A stretch of 64,000 nucleotides of DNA from an uncultured Pelagibacteraceae bacterium (GTDB lineage: Bacteria > Pseudomonadota > Alphaproteobacteria > Pelagibacterales > Pelagibacteraceae): NCBI GenBank assembly GCA_902530455.1, contig CACAAD010000002.1, positions 1 through 64,000 on the forward strand, written 5' to 3'. This document shows positions 1 through 9,073 of the stretch, piece by piece (the stretch's first letter is position 1; every line of letters begins with the position of its first letter). The translations under genes were made by a program, and so were the position numbers. Below the pieces are notes generated by a model, which was not told the origin of the DNA, did no database searches, and saw only the letters and a program-made list of their open reading frames with translations.

Positions 1-1
1 A

Positions 2-142
2 ATTCTAAAAAATTTAAAACCTAACTATAAAAATGAGAAGTATTTAATTAAAGATAAAAATGGTAAAGTTATTCAAAAATCAGAAAATTTAAAATTGCTT
101 ATTGATAGAACCAGTTTAGGAAAAATAAAATTAATTAAGTAG
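2..142 (+). CDS. C-terminal end of an unidentified protein (truncated by window edge)
   Basis: An open frame enters from the window edge and ends at a TAG, giving the last 46 residues of a protein. The tail is lysine-rich and polar, with a DKNGKV-type turn and no membrane segment or recognisable motif. It ends 1 nt before the stop codon of the convergent BI-1 gene, the tight tail-to-tail packing seen throughout this window. I cannot assign a family from so short a piece. The frame is open throughout and its composition matches the neighbouring genes, so a real gene end is likely. Confidence 0.5.
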   Translation: MLKNLKPNYKNEKYLIKDKNGKVIQKSENLKLLIDRTSLGKIKLIK

Positions 143-143
143 A

Positions 144-896
144 CTATCTTCTTTGACCAAAAAGTCTTAAAAGCATTATAAAAAGATTTATGAAATCAAG
201 ATAAAGTGTTAAAGCACCCATCACAGCTTTTTTGCCCATTAGTTCTCCGCTGTCACTTGCTAAATACATATTTTTAATTTTTTGAGTATCGTAAGCAGTT
301 AGACCTACAAATACTAAAACACCAATTATTGAAATCACAAAGTACATCATCGGAGATTTCAAAAATATATTTACTAAAGATGCGATAATGATTCCAATTA
401 AGCCCATCATCAAAAATGAACCTAATTTTGTTAAATCTCTTTTAGTTGTGTAACCGTAGATACTCATTGCTCCAAAAGTACCAGCTGTAATAAAAAAGAC
501 CCTAGTGATACTAGTGCCTGTATAAGCAAGAAAAATAGAAGATAGTGAAGCTCCCATTAATGCTGCAAATATCCAAAAAACTGTTTGAGCTTTAGATGCA
601 CTCATTTTTGCTATCCCGAAACTCATATAAAAAACCACACCAAGTGGTGCTAGCATTACAACCCAAGCTAAACCTGAATTATATAAAGTGTTACCTAGTT
701 GTGTAAGTCCTAAGATTTCCCCGTTCGGACCACTAACTACTGCCATCTTAAACAAAAGCAAAGCAACAAAACCTGTAAGAGCCACTCCTGAGGCCATATA
801 GTTATAAACTTTAAGCATATAAGCTCTTAAGCCCTGATCAATTATTGCTTCAGATGCTGAAGATCTTGTTGCTGAACTTTGTTTATTAATAGCCAT
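144..896 (-). CDS. Bax inhibitor-1 / YccA family integral membrane protein
   Basis: A 250-residue polytopic inner-membrane protein with about seven hydrophobic segments after a polar N-terminus of about 25 residues. The C-terminal part (roughly residues 200-250) has the family pattern: YDTQKIK after a membrane helix, then a GALTLYLDFINLF helix and a short basic tail ending FGQRR. Family members are calcium-leak or stress-related membrane proteins; in bacteria the YccA branch is linked to FtsH protease. Length is normal for the family. The ATG start gives a standard polar N-terminus. It is transcribed alone on the minus strand, divergent from the aldo/keto reductase across 71 bp. Confidence 0.9.
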   Translation of the reverse strand: MAINKQSSATRSSASEAIIDQGLRAYMLKVYNYMASGVALTGFVALLLFKMAVVSGPNGEILGLTQLGNTLYNSGLAWVVMLAPLGVVFYMSFGIAKMSASKAQTVFWIFAALMGASLSSIFLAYTGTSITRVFFITAGTFGAMSIYGYTTKRDLTKLGSFLMMGLIGIIIASLVNIFLKSPMMYFVISIIGVLVFVGLTAYDTQKIKNMYLASDSGELMGKKAVMGALTLYLDFINLFIMLLRLFGQRR

Positions 897-967
897 AGGG
901 TTAATATAAGAAATTTTATTGACTTTTCAATAGGCAAATTTTCCTTTAAAAAAACATCACAGTTATT

Positions 968-2005
968 ATGAAATTCAAAAAATTAGGCAATACCGATCTA
1001 GAAGTGAGCCTTATTTGTCTAGGAACAATGACCTGGGGTACTCAAAACAATGAGAAGGAAGCTTTTGAGCAAATGGATTACGCGCTTCAAAATGGAGTAA
1101 ATTTTTTTGATACCGCAGAACTTTATTCAGTTCCACCAACACCAGATTCATACGGAAAAACTGAAATAATGATAGGAAACTGGTTTAAGAAAAGAAACAA
1201 CAGAGATAAAATAATTTTGGCAACGAAAATTGCAGGACCTGGTTGTGAATGGATAAGAGGAGGTGAAAACAACTTCTCCGAAAAAAAAATAGGCTTAGCT
1301 ATAGACGACAGTCTAAAAAGGTTAAAAACAGATTATATAGATCTTTATCAATTGCATTGGCCAGAGAGATCTACAAACTGTTTTGGCAGAAGAGAATTTT
1401 CTATTAATGAAAATGAGAGAAACTGGAATGACTTTGAGTCTATTCTAAAAGCGTTAGATAAATTTATTAAAAGTGGAAAAATTAGATATATTGGAATGTC
1501 TAATGAAACTCCTTACGGTCTATCAAAATATTTAGAATTATCAAAAAATAAAAACCTTCCAAGAATGATGTCAGTTCAAAATCCATATAGTCTGGTAAAT
1601 AGGACATATGAAGTTGGTATGTCAGAAATATCGATTAGAGAAAAATGTGGTTTGCTAGTTTATTATCCTTTGGCTGCAGGTGCGCTTTCTGGAAAATACA
1701 TGAATGGCCAAATGCCAAAAAATGCGAGAATGAGTTTATTTAAAGGATGGGAAAGAATGATTAATCCTTTAGCTATGAAGGCATATGAAGAGTATTCGAA
1801 ATTAGCAAAGGAAAATAATATTACTATGGTCCAACTTGCACAGGCTTTTGTAAATTCAAGGCCATTTGTAACTAGTAACATAATTGGAGCTACATCTATG
1901 AACCAATTAAAAGAAAATATTGGGAGTATTAATATTAAACTAAATCAAGATACGCTAGATAAAATCAATTTAATTCACAATAATAATCCAAATCCAGCAC
2001 CATAA
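968..2005 (+). CDS. tas: Aldo/keto reductase, Tas-like
   Basis: A 345-residue soluble NADPH-dependent oxidoreductase with the (beta/alpha)8 aldo-keto reductase fold. The catalytic tetrad is visible as Asp48, Tyr53 (in DTAELY), Lys87 (ATK) and His130 (YQLHWP). It resembles E. coli Tas over the N-terminal half: the LGTMTWG start, the VPPTP insertion after the catalytic Tyr, and HWPERSTNCFG after the catalytic His. Length equals Tas (about 346). The physiological substrate of Tas is unclear; it was found as a suppressor of tyrosine auxotrophy. Monocistronic on the plus strand. Confidence 0.88.
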   Translation: MKFKKLGNTDLEVSLICLGTMTWGTQNNEKEAFEQMDYALQNGVNFFDTAELYSVPPTPDSYGKTEIMIGNWFKKRNNRDKIILATKIAGPGCEWIRGGENNFSEKKIGLAIDDSLKRLKTDYIDLYQLHWPERSTNCFGRREFSINENERNWNDFESILKALDKFIKSGKIRYIGMSNETPYGLSKYLELSKNKNLPRMMSVQNPYSLVNRTYEVGMSEISIREKCGLLVYYPLAAGALSGKYMNGQMPKNARMSLFKGWERMINPLAMKAYEEYSKLAKENNITMVQLAQAFVNSRPFVTSNIIGATSMNQLKENIGSINIKLNQDTLDKINLIHNNNPNPAP

Positions 2006-2049
2006 TACAAACCATTGAATTAGATTTTTTTTAGTATAAAAAAGCATTT

Positions 2050-2550
2050 ATGAAATTAAAAACCATAATATATTTTTTATTATTTTATTTTATAGCTTCA
2101 AATAGTTTTGCTAATACACCTAAATCCTCCGGTAAGTATAAAAACTGGGAAAGTTTTACTATGATGACTGATAAAGGAAAAGTTTGTTTTGCACAAACAA
2201 AGCCAGTCAAAAGAGCTCCTGCAGCGATAAAGAGAAAGGACTCTAGGATATTTGTAACATTCAGACCATACGAAAATATAAAAGACGAAATAAGTATTAC
2301 AAGTGGTCATACCTATAAAAACTCAACTGTTTCTGCAAAATCAGGAAAAAGTAACTTTTCTTTTTTTTCACAAGGAGACTTTGCGTGGTTGCTTGATGAA
2401 AATGAAGAAAAAAAATTTATAAAGTTAATGAAAAGAGCAACAGATTTGATGATTAAAGGTAAAACAAAAGATGGTGCTGAAACAACAGACCACTATTCTA
2501 TGATGGGATTTACTAAGGCTTACAACACAGCCAAAAAAGTTTGTAGTTAA
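2050..2550 (+). CDS. Secreted IalB-like (invasion-associated locus B) family protein
   Basis: A 166-residue protein with an N-terminal signal peptide (hydrophobic residues 5-18, likely cleavage after NSFA). The mature part has an early Trp, a KVCFAQTKPVK strand, a central FVTFRP strand and a terminal AYNTAKKVC segment with paired cysteines. That pattern matches the IalB-like periplasmic proteins common in Alphaproteobacteria. The molecular function of the family is not established. Its TAA stop overlaps the argG ATG by one base (TAATG), so it is probably co-transcribed and translationally coupled with argG. Confidence 0.65.
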   Translation: MKLKTIIYFLLFYFIASNSFANTPKSSGKYKNWESFTMMTDKGKVCFAQTKPVKRAPAAIKRKDSRIFVTFRPYENIKDEISITSGHTYKNSTVSAKSGKSNFSFFSQGDFAWLLDENEEKKFIKLMKRATDLMIKGKTKDGAETTDHYSMMGFTKAYNTAKKVCS

Positions 2551-3731
2551 TGAAAAAAATTGTTTTAGCTTACTCTGGGGGTTTAGATACCTCAATAATT
2601 CTTAAATGGTTACAAATAAATTATAAAGCTGAAGTCATCGCTTATACTTCAAATATAGGTCAAGATTTAAATAAGAAGAAAATAATTCAAAATGCAAAAA
2701 GACTGGGAGTTAAGAGAATTATAATTGAGGATTTAAAAAATATTTTTGTTAAAGACTATGTTTTTCCTATGATAAGAGCTCATGCTGTTTATGAAGGTGT
2801 TTATTTGCTTGGAACCTCAATAGCAAGACCTTTAATAGCGAAAAGACAAATTAAAATTGCAAAAAAATTTAAAGCTTTTGCTGTTTCACACGGTGCTACT
2901 GGAAAAGGAAACGATCAAGTTAGATTTGAACTTGGATATTCTTTTTTTGGTAAAGAAATAAAAGTGATAGCACCTTGGAGAGAGTGGAGGCTACAGTCTA
3001 GATCAGATTTAATTAAATATGCAAAAAAATATAAAATTCCAATTCCAAAAGACAAAAAAGGGGCTCCCCCGTTTTCAGTTGACGATAATTTATTTCATGT
3101 TTCGACTGAAGGAAAGGTTCTAGAAAATCCGAGAAATGCGCCTCCAGAATTTATTTTTCAAAAAACTATTTCGCCAGAAAAAGCAAAAAATAAAGCCGTT
3201 AAAATAAAAATAGGTTTTAAAAATAGCGATCCTGTCTCAATTAATGGAAAGAAATATAAACCAGAGTTTTTATTAGAAAAATTAAATAACATTGGAGGAG
3301 CAAATGGCATTGGTAGAGTCGATCTTGTGGAAAACAGATTCATTGGTATAAAATCCAGAGGGGTTTATGAAACGCCTGGTGGAACTATATTGTATTTTGC
3401 GCACAGAGCAATTGAGTCTGTAACTTTAGATAAAGCTACAATGCATGCTAAAGAAAGAATAATGCCATTGTATGCTGAATTAGTTTATAACGGCTATTGG
3501 TTTTCAAAAAAAAGACTGAATCTTCAAAAAATAATTGATAAAAAAAGAAATCAAGTAAATGGGGAAGTAATCCTTAAAATTTATAAAGGCAATATTACTA
3601 TTGTATCAAGAAGATCAAAAAACAAAGCTTATTCGTTAAAAAAAGTTTCTTTTGAAGAAAACAAAACATTCAAAAAATCTAAAATTGAGAAATTCATTAA
3701 ATTTCATTCAAAACAATTACATAAACAATAA
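2550..3731 (+). CDS. argG: Argininosuccinate synthase
   Basis: A 393-residue cytosolic enzyme that condenses citrulline and aspartate with ATP to argininosuccinate, the penultimate step of arginine synthesis. The N-terminal PP-loop SGGLDTS is at residues 9-15, followed by the conserved Ser/Thr-rich nucleotide domain, the GKGNDQVRFE motif and SVDDNL in the synthetase domain. Length is typical for the short (non E. coli-like) ArgG class. It starts on an ATG overlapping the upstream stop by one base. No other arginine gene is adjacent, so the pathway is dispersed. Confidence 0.97.
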   Translation: MKKIVLAYSGGLDTSIILKWLQINYKAEVIAYTSNIGQDLNKKKIIQNAKRLGVKRIIIEDLKNIFVKDYVFPMIRAHAVYEGVYLLGTSIARPLIAKRQIKIAKKFKAFAVSHGATGKGNDQVRFELGYSFFGKEIKVIAPWREWRLQSRSDLIKYAKKYKIPIPKDKKGAPPFSVDDNLFHVSTEGKVLENPRNAPPEFIFQKTISPEKAKNKAVKIKIGFKNSDPVSINGKKYKPEFLLEKLNNIGGANGIGRVDLVENRFIGIKSRGVYETPGGTILYFAHRAIESVTLDKATMHAKERIMPLYAELVYNGYWFSKKRLNLQKIIDKKRNQVNGEVILKIYKGNITIVSRRSKNKAYSLKKVSFEENKTFKKSKIEKFIKFHSKQLHKQ

Positions 3732-3752
3732 AAATTTGTTAAAAGAATAGAT

Positions 3753-4139
3753 ATGAATGCAACGATTCGGAATATTCAGTTAGTAGCAGTATTAATCGTT
3801 CTAGCTGCAACAGTTATTGCTTTCTTTCTTGAAATTCATGAAATGTATCAGAACAGGAACATAAGTTTAGCAGATCTGCTTCTTATGTTTATCTATATTG
3901 AGGTTATTGGACTAGTGAGATCTTATTGGGAGACAAGATCGGTTAGAATAACGTATCCTATGATCATCGCTATAACTGCTTTGGCTCGATTTATAATTCT
4001 TCAAGACAAAGACCAAGATCCAACAAATTTAATTTATATATCTCTTGCAATTTTAATAGTAGCAGCAGCAACCGTCATTATAAGATTTAGAAATAGTAAA
4101 ATATTAAAACTTGATTCTTCAAAATCTAACGAACTTTAA
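3753..4139 (+). CDS. PsiE-family (phosphate-starvation-inducible) membrane protein
   Basis: A 128-residue protein with four predicted membrane helices (roughly residues 8-26, 40-56, 68-83 and 93-111). The FIYIEVIGLVRSYWE segment and the RITYPMIIAITALAR helix are characteristic of the PsiE family, whose E. coli member is induced by phosphate starvation and has no defined biochemical role. It lies 21 bp after argG and may be co-transcribed. Its last 14 bp overlap the end of the convergent folD gene. I see no Pho box upstream. Confidence 0.78.
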   Translation: MNATIRNIQLVAVLIVLAATVIAFFLEIHEMYQNRNISLADLLLMFIYIEVIGLVRSYWETRSVRITYPMIIAITALARFIILQDKDQDPTNLIYISLAILIVAAATVIIRFRNSKILKLDSSKSNEL

Positions 4140-4962
4140 AACATTCTAGAGTATTACTTAGTAAGCATGCTATTGTCATAGGTCCAACTCCACCAGGCAC
4201 TGGTGTGATTGCTTTTGCCTTACTTTTTACTTCATCAAATTTGACATCACCTACAATTTGACTGCCTATTTTATTAATTCCAACATCTATTACAATGCAA
4301 TCTTTTTTCACCCAATCAGATTTTACTAAATTCGCCATTCCTACGGCAGCAACTAATATATCAGCTCTTTTACATTCTTCTTTAATATCTCTAGACTTAG
4401 AATGAAGTATAGTGACTGTGCAATTTTCTCTTAATAAAAGTTGAGCCATCGGTTTTCCATTTAAATTAGATCTACCAATTATTGTAGCGTGCAAACCTTT
4501 AAGATCTTCTTGAACAGATTTTATAAGTTTAATACACCCTAATGGTGTACACGGCACGATGGCATCGTAGCCCGAAGCTAATTTTCCAACATTTAAAGGG
4601 TTAAAACCATCAACATCTTTTTTAGGATCAATTGAATTTATTATTTTTTTCTGACTAATTTGTTTTGGCAATGGTAACTGAACCAATATACCAGTAACCT
4701 CTTTATCATTGTTAAGAGATTTTATCTTATCCAATACTTCTTTTTCTGAAACTGTTTTAGGATACTCTATAACTTCAGATTTTATACCCACCTCTTTAGC
4801 CTTCTTTTGTTTATTTTTTACGTATATCTGACTTGGTAAATAATCACCTATTAATATTACACTTAGCTTAGGAACATCTTTTGTATTTTGGCATATTTTT
4901 GTTATTTCATTTTTAATTTTTTTTCTTAATTTTTCAGAGTGTGATTTGCCATCTATAATCAT
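4126..4962 (-). CDS. folD: Bifunctional methylenetetrahydrofolate dehydrogenase / methenyltetrahydrofolate cyclohydrolase
   Basis: A 278-residue cytosolic enzyme interconverting 5,10-methylene-THF, methenyl-THF and 10-formyl-THF with NADP. The active-site Tyr47 and Lys51 fall in the YVKNK segment. The VQLPLP motif, the GRSNLNGKPMA nucleotide-binding turn and the C-terminal PVPGGVGPMT signature are all present. Length is typical. It is the last gene of the minus-strand run hemC-hemD-mscS-yggT-folD, 2 bp after yggT. One-carbon metabolism is prominent in SAR11, and FolD links serine/glycine carbon to purine and methionine synthesis. Confidence 0.97.
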   Translation of the reverse strand: MIIDGKSHSEKLRKKIKNEITKICQNTKDVPKLSVILIGDYLPSQIYVKNKQKKAKEVGIKSEVIEYPKTVSEKEVLDKIKSLNNDKEVTGILVQLPLPKQISQKKIINSIDPKKDVDGFNPLNVGKLASGYDAIVPCTPLGCIKLIKSVQEDLKGLHATIIGRSNLNGKPMAQLLLRENCTVTILHSKSRDIKEECKRADILVAAVGMANLVKSDWVKKDCIVIDVGINKIGSQIVGDVKFDEVKSKAKAITPVPGGVGPMTIACLLSNTLECFKVR

Positions 4963-4964
4963 AT

Positions 4965-5255
4965 TTAAAATAAACTCGGAGCTAAATATTCAAAAACTAA
5001 GTTCCTAAAAAATATTAAAACCAAAATCAGTATAACGGGTGAAATATCTATCGAGCCAAGATTTGGCATATATCTTCTTATGAAATTTAATGGAGGAGCA
5101 GTTAATCTATAGGATACATCTAAAACCGCATAAACAAACCTATTTCCTGTATTTAGAATATTAAATGCGACTAACCAACTTAAAACAGCATTAATTATTA
5201 AAACCCATATGTAAAGTGTAACGATATTATCAAACAAAATTAATGCCGATTTCAT
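4965..5255 (-). CDS. YggT family inner-membrane protein
   Basis: A 96-residue protein with two hydrophobic helices (roughly residues 8-30 and 70-92) separated by the family segment with TAPPLNFIRRYMP followed by DISPV. YggT proteins are small inner-membrane proteins of unclear function, implicated in osmotic tolerance and, in some bacteria, in division-site membrane organisation. The start ATG overlaps the stop of the mechanosensitive channel gene by one base, so the two are probably translationally coupled. The pairing with an MscS channel fits an osmotic role, which is inference. Confidence 0.88.
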   Translation of the reverse strand: MKSALILFDNIVTLYIWVLIINAVLSWLVAFNILNTGNRFVYAVLDVSYRLTAPPLNFIRRYMPNLGSIDISPVILILVLIFFRNLVFEYLAPSLF

Positions 5256-6346
5256 CAGTTTTTCTCCACATAAATTGATGTGCTTGGAAAAGCAAATGAT
5301 GCGCCATTGCTCTCAACAATTTTTTTAACTTCTACAGCTAATCTTTCTTTTACTTTGAGCCATTCACTCCATTCGTTAGTTTTGGTAAAACATCGTACAT
5401 AGAGATCTATTGAGCTATCAGAGAACTTATCAATCCTAACTGCATGCTCAGTATCCCCTCCAATTTTAAAATCTTTATTATTTTCAATATACTTCTCAAT
5501 TTGATCTCTTATATTTTTCAACTGATCTACTGTTGAGTTGTACTGAAGTGTAATTATCCAACTTATCCTCCAATTAGTAGTCTCGCTTATATTTACTACC
5601 GCATTTTCAGCGAACGATGAATTAGGAATTGTTGCTATTGATTTATCAAATTTTCTAATTACTGTTGATCTGAACCCGATTCTCTCTACAATGCCTTCTG
5701 TAATTCCCTCAACATAAATCCAATCACCAATTTTAAATCTTTTTTCTACTAAAACTAAGACGCCCGAAATTAAATTTTTAAATAAATCTTGAGCACCTAA
5801 AGCAACTGCAACACCAAATAAACCTAATCCAGCAATTATGGGTGCAATTTTTATACCCCAAATATCTAATGTCGCTGCAAAACCAAAAAAAATAATCAAA
5901 ATTTTATTAGCTTTTACAACCCAGTTTAATAAATCTTTTGATAAAAGTTCCTCTACCCTTCTTATTAGATAAGTAAGCGGTTCAACAATTTGGTGTATTA
6001 ACCAAAATATTAAAATTGTTATTAATGATCGGTTAATGTTATCAACGAAAACCAACATTTTACCGTCAAATTCCATATACGAACTTGCAACAAATATACC
6101 TAGAACAATGGGAATAAATTTTATTGGACCAGTTGAAGACTTTACTAAAGCGTCGTCAAACTTGTTTGATGTTTTAGCAACGTAATTTTGTAATCTTTTC
6201 AAGATGAAATTTGAAATTAAACCCCTTAATAATAGAAATAATAAAAAAATGACAATGCCAATTCCAATTTGTGTAAAATTAATTCCAGCTATTCCTTGCT
6301 GCCAAATTTCAATAAATAGATTTTTAAAGTTTTCAAATACGTTCAT
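5255..6346 (-). CDS. MscS-family small-conductance mechanosensitive channel
   Basis: A 363-residue inner-membrane channel. There are several N-terminal membrane segments (roughly residues 22-40, 75-92, 103-120 and 145-163). The pore-lining helix is Gly/Ala-rich (GLGLFGVAVALGAQDLFKNLISG, about residues 172-194) and is followed by the cytoplasmic beta domain with EKRFKIGDWIYVEG and the IPNS segment. Such channels release solutes on hypo-osmotic shock. It overlaps hemD by 4 bp upstream and yggT by 1 bp downstream, so it belongs to the hemCD transcript. The helix is intact, so a functional channel is likely. Confidence 0.93.
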   Translation of the reverse strand: MNVFENFKNLFIEIWQQGIAGINFTQIGIGIVIFLLFLLLRGLISNFILKRLQNYVAKTSNKFDDALVKSSTGPIKFIPIVLGIFVASSYMEFDGKMLVFVDNINRSLITILIFWLIHQIVEPLTYLIRRVEELLSKDLLNWVVKANKILIIFFGFAATLDIWGIKIAPIIAGLGLFGVAVALGAQDLFKNLISGVLVLVEKRFKIGDWIYVEGITEGIVERIGFRSTVIRKFDKSIATIPNSSFAENAVVNISETTNWRISWIITLQYNSTVDQLKNIRDQIEKYIENNKDFKIGGDTEHAVRIDKFSDSSIDLYVRCFTKTNEWSEWLKVKERLAVEVKKIVESNGASFAFPSTSIYVEKN

Positions 6347-7047
6347 GTTATTCTTTCAAGTTCTACAATTTCATTCCCAGGATTAAAAATTTTGTTTTTT
6401 TTCCACCCAGCCTTATCCAAATAATCTACAATTTTTTTACTTATACACATAACAATTGATTGTGTCATCATTGGAGCTAAAGAATAATTAGCTACTATAC
6501 TGTTAAAACTCTCTGCGCTTCTTAAGGAATAAACGAATATTACGTTGGGTGGATATTTTTTAATTAAATCAATATTTGCATCATTTAAAGAGGTTATTTT
6601 CTCTGAAAAATAATTGATAAATTTCTTTACTCTAAATCCCTCTTTTGCAAGTTCTTTATCCAATTCAAGTGTTATTTGGTCTCCACAAATGTAGGCTAAT
6701 TTATCATTTTTCTTAAGCTCTTTTGTATTTAGAATTAGGTTCTTAAGCGCATTTACGTTTCCACTTGCAGATATTGTTTTTGTAAATCCATTTAATCTAG
6801 CAATTTTTTCAGTAACAGAACCAACACAAAAACATTTTATGTTTTTCTTTTCTCCTTTAATACTCAAATTTTTCACAGCATTTGAGCTTGTAAAAACTAA
6901 AGCATTAAAATTTTCTATATCTATTTTTTCTAAATTTGCACTTTTAATTTTCAAGGTCGGGATATGTATAATTTTATGACCTAAATTGAAAAGTTCTTGC
7001 ATCAAATTTTCAGCATCATTCAATGGCCTTGTTAAAATTATATTCAT
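6343..7047 (-). CDS. hemD: Uroporphyrinogen-III synthase
   Basis: A 234-residue cytosolic enzyme that cyclises hydroxymethylbilane with inversion of ring D to uroporphyrinogen III. HemD is weakly conserved, but the N-terminal ILTRPLNDAENL segment, the VFTSSNAVKN motif, FCVGSVTEKIA and the later FVYSLRSAESF motif fit the family. Its ATG overlaps the hemC stop by 4 bp (ATGA), as in the hemCD operons of many bacteria. Length is normal. The enzyme acts directly on the HemC product. Confidence 0.93.
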   Translation of the reverse strand: MNIILTRPLNDAENLMQELFNLGHKIIHIPTLKIKSANLEKIDIENFNALVFTSSNAVKNLSIKGEKKNIKCFCVGSVTEKIARLNGFTKTISASGNVNALKNLILNTKELKKNDKLAYICGDQITLELDKELAKEGFRVKKFINYFSEKITSLNDANIDLIKKYPPNVIFVYSLRSAESFNSIVANYSLAPMMTQSIVMCISKKIVDYLDKAGWKKNKIFNPGNEIVELERIT

Positions 7048-7958
7048 CTTTTTTTTTTATATTTGCCCTTAGATTGTTTTAATAGATCCTGTCCAGCAGA
7101 AATTCCTAGTTGTTCAGGAAATTTTTTATCTCCTTTTTTTTGAATTGAAAATGATTTTAAACCATCATCTGAAAACAGCTGTGAGATAATGGTAATATTA
7201 TCTCTATCTATTTTTGCGTAAGCACCCACAGCTGTATGACAATCTCCTCCTATAGTTTGTAATAAACTTCTTTCTGTTAAGGCACAAATTTTTGTATTTT
7301 TATCATTGATTTTTTCTAAAATTTTTCTGTTTTCAAGATCATTTTTTCTACATTGAACAGCTATAACTCCTTGTCCGGCTGAGGGAATAATTTTTTTTTC
7401 TGAAAATATTTCTTTAATTTTGTCTTCCAGATTAAGCTTTCGAATACCAGCTAAAGCAAGTATTACACCATCATATTCACCATTTTTAACTTTAGAGATT
7501 CTGCTATCGATATTTCCTCTAATGTTTTTAAATCTTAAATTTTTAAAATGTATTTTGAATTGAAGCTCCCTTCTTTTTGAACTTGACCCAATAATAAGCT
7601 TCTCATTATTGAGCGATTTACCTTTTTGAAGAACTATTACATCTCTTGGGTCATTTCTTTTAATGTAAGCACCTATCATTAAGTCATTTTCTTCAAAAGA
7701 ATCCATGTCCTTTAATGAATGAACAGCAATATCAATTTTTTTTTCAGATAATTGCCTTTCAATTTCTTTACAAAAAATATTTTTACCGCCAATATCTGAA
7801 ATTTTTTTATCATGAAATATATCTCCTGATGTTTTAATAGTTTTAATTTCTATTTCTATTTTTTGATATGATGCTGAAAAAAATAACTTTTTTACTATTT
7901 CGGCGTAAGAAAGTGAAAGTTTGCTACCGCGCGCACCAATTATAATTTTTTTATTCAT
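7044..7958 (-). CDS. hemC: Hydroxymethylbilane synthase (porphobilinogen deaminase)
   Basis: A 304-residue cytosolic enzyme that joins four porphobilinogen units. The start IIIGARGSKLSLSYAE matches the family. The catalytic Asp84 is in HSLKD and the dipyrromethane cofactor Cys is near residue 240 (GGDCHTAVGA). The arginine-rich KRRELQ and RGNIDSR segments bind substrate carboxylates. It is the first gene of the hemC-hemD-mscS-yggT-folD run and is divergent from tsaD over only 38 bp. The remaining late heme genes hemE, hemH and hemJ lie near 22 kb. Confidence 0.96.
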   Translation of the reverse strand: MNKKIIIGARGSKLSLSYAEIVKKLFFSASYQKIEIEIKTIKTSGDIFHDKKISDIGGKNIFCKEIERQLSEKKIDIAVHSLKDMDSFEENDLMIGAYIKRNDPRDVIVLQKGKSLNNEKLIIGSSSKRRELQFKIHFKNLRFKNIRGNIDSRISKVKNGEYDGVILALAGIRKLNLEDKIKEIFSEKKIIPSAGQGVIAVQCRKNDLENRKILEKINDKNTKICALTERSLLQTIGGDCHTAVGAYAKIDRDNITIISQLFSDDGLKSFSIQKKGDKKFPEQLGISAGQDLLKQSKGKYKKKR

Positions 7959-7996
7959 TTAAGTATTTTAAAGTTTATTTTATAATATCTAATCTT

Positions 7997-9073
7997 ATGA
8001 GAAAAAAACTAATTTTTTTAGGTATAGAAACTAGCTGTGACGAAACAGCGGCCTCAATAGTTCAAGAAAATTTGGATGGCAGTGCTAAGGTCTTGTCTTC
8101 AATTGTTTCTAGTCAGATTAAAGAGCATAAAAAATTTGGGGGAGTAGTGCCGGAGTTAGCGGCAAGATCTCATATTGAGAATATTGACTTTATAATTTCA
8201 AAAGCTCTTAAAAACGCTAGAATAAAATTTGAAAAAATTGATGGTGTGGCTGCCACAGCAGGACCAGGTCTAATTGTTTGTTTAACAGTTGGATTAAATG
8301 TTGGTAAAGCTTTAGCGGGTTTCAGCAAAAAACCATTTGTTGCTGTTAACCATCTTGAAGGACACGCGCTAAGTCCAGCTTTAAGTAATAAAATTAAGTT
8401 TCCCTATTTACTTTTGTTAATTTCTGGAGGTCATACTCAATACTTAATTGTTAAAGATGTAGACGATTATAAGCAATTAGGAACTACAATAGATGATGCA
8501 TTGGGTGAAGCTTTTGATAAAACTGCAAAAATGTTAAATCTTGGATACCCGGGCGGGCCTGCGGTTGAAAAATTTGCTAAACAAGGGGATAAAAATTTTT
8601 ATAAATTACCAGAACCAATAATTAATAAAGCTGGATGCAATTTATCTTTTGCAGGATTAAAAACAGCCGTTTTAATTCAGTCGAAGAAAATCAAGGAAAA
8701 TAAAAAACTTAGGTTAAATTTAGCAGCATCGTTTCAAGAAACCATAACTAAAATCTTAAATAAAAAAACTAAAGTTGCTTTTAGTGAGTTCAAAAAATTT
8801 TCTAATAGAAAAAATAATGTTTTTGTTGTGGCAGGTGGCGTTGCTGCAAACCAGAGTATTCGAAAAAGCTTAGAAGAACTCTCAAAAAAAAATAATTTTA
8901 AACCAATTTTTTCTGATCTTAAATTTTGTGGAGATAATGCTGCAATGATCGCTTGGGCAGGAATACAAAGATTTAAAAGAAAGTTATTAAATGATCTTAA
9001 CGTAGAGCCAAAATCAAGATGGCCGCTAGATAAATCTGCTCCTTATATGAAAGGGCCAGGTTTAAAACTTTGA
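7997..9073 (+). CDS. tsaD: tRNA N6-adenosine threonylcarbamoyltransferase
   Basis: A 358-residue cytosolic enzyme that transfers the threonylcarbamoyl group to A37 of ANN-decoding tRNAs, working with TsaB and TsaE. The ASKHA-type start GIETSCDETA, the SGGHTQ motif and the metal-binding HLEGH (His119 and His123) are present, as is the late GDNAAMIAW motif. Length fits the bacterial form. The stop overlaps the TTG start of the EVE gene by 4 bp. tsaD beside hemC is a familiar alphaproteobacterial arrangement. Confidence 0.97.
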   Translation: MRKKLIFLGIETSCDETAASIVQENLDGSAKVLSSIVSSQIKEHKKFGGVVPELAARSHIENIDFIISKALKNARIKFEKIDGVAATAGPGLIVCLTVGLNVGKALAGFSKKPFVAVNHLEGHALSPALSNKIKFPYLLLLISGGHTQYLIVKDVDDYKQLGTTIDDALGEAFDKTAKMLNLGYPGGPAVEKFAKQGDKNFYKLPEPIINKAGCNLSFAGLKTAVLIQSKKIKENKKLRLNLAASFQETITKILNKKTKVAFSEFKKFSNRKNNVFVVAGGVAANQSIRKSLEELSKKNNFKPIFSDLKFCGDNAAMIAWAGIQRFKRKLLNDLNVEPKSRWPLDKSAPYMKGPGLKL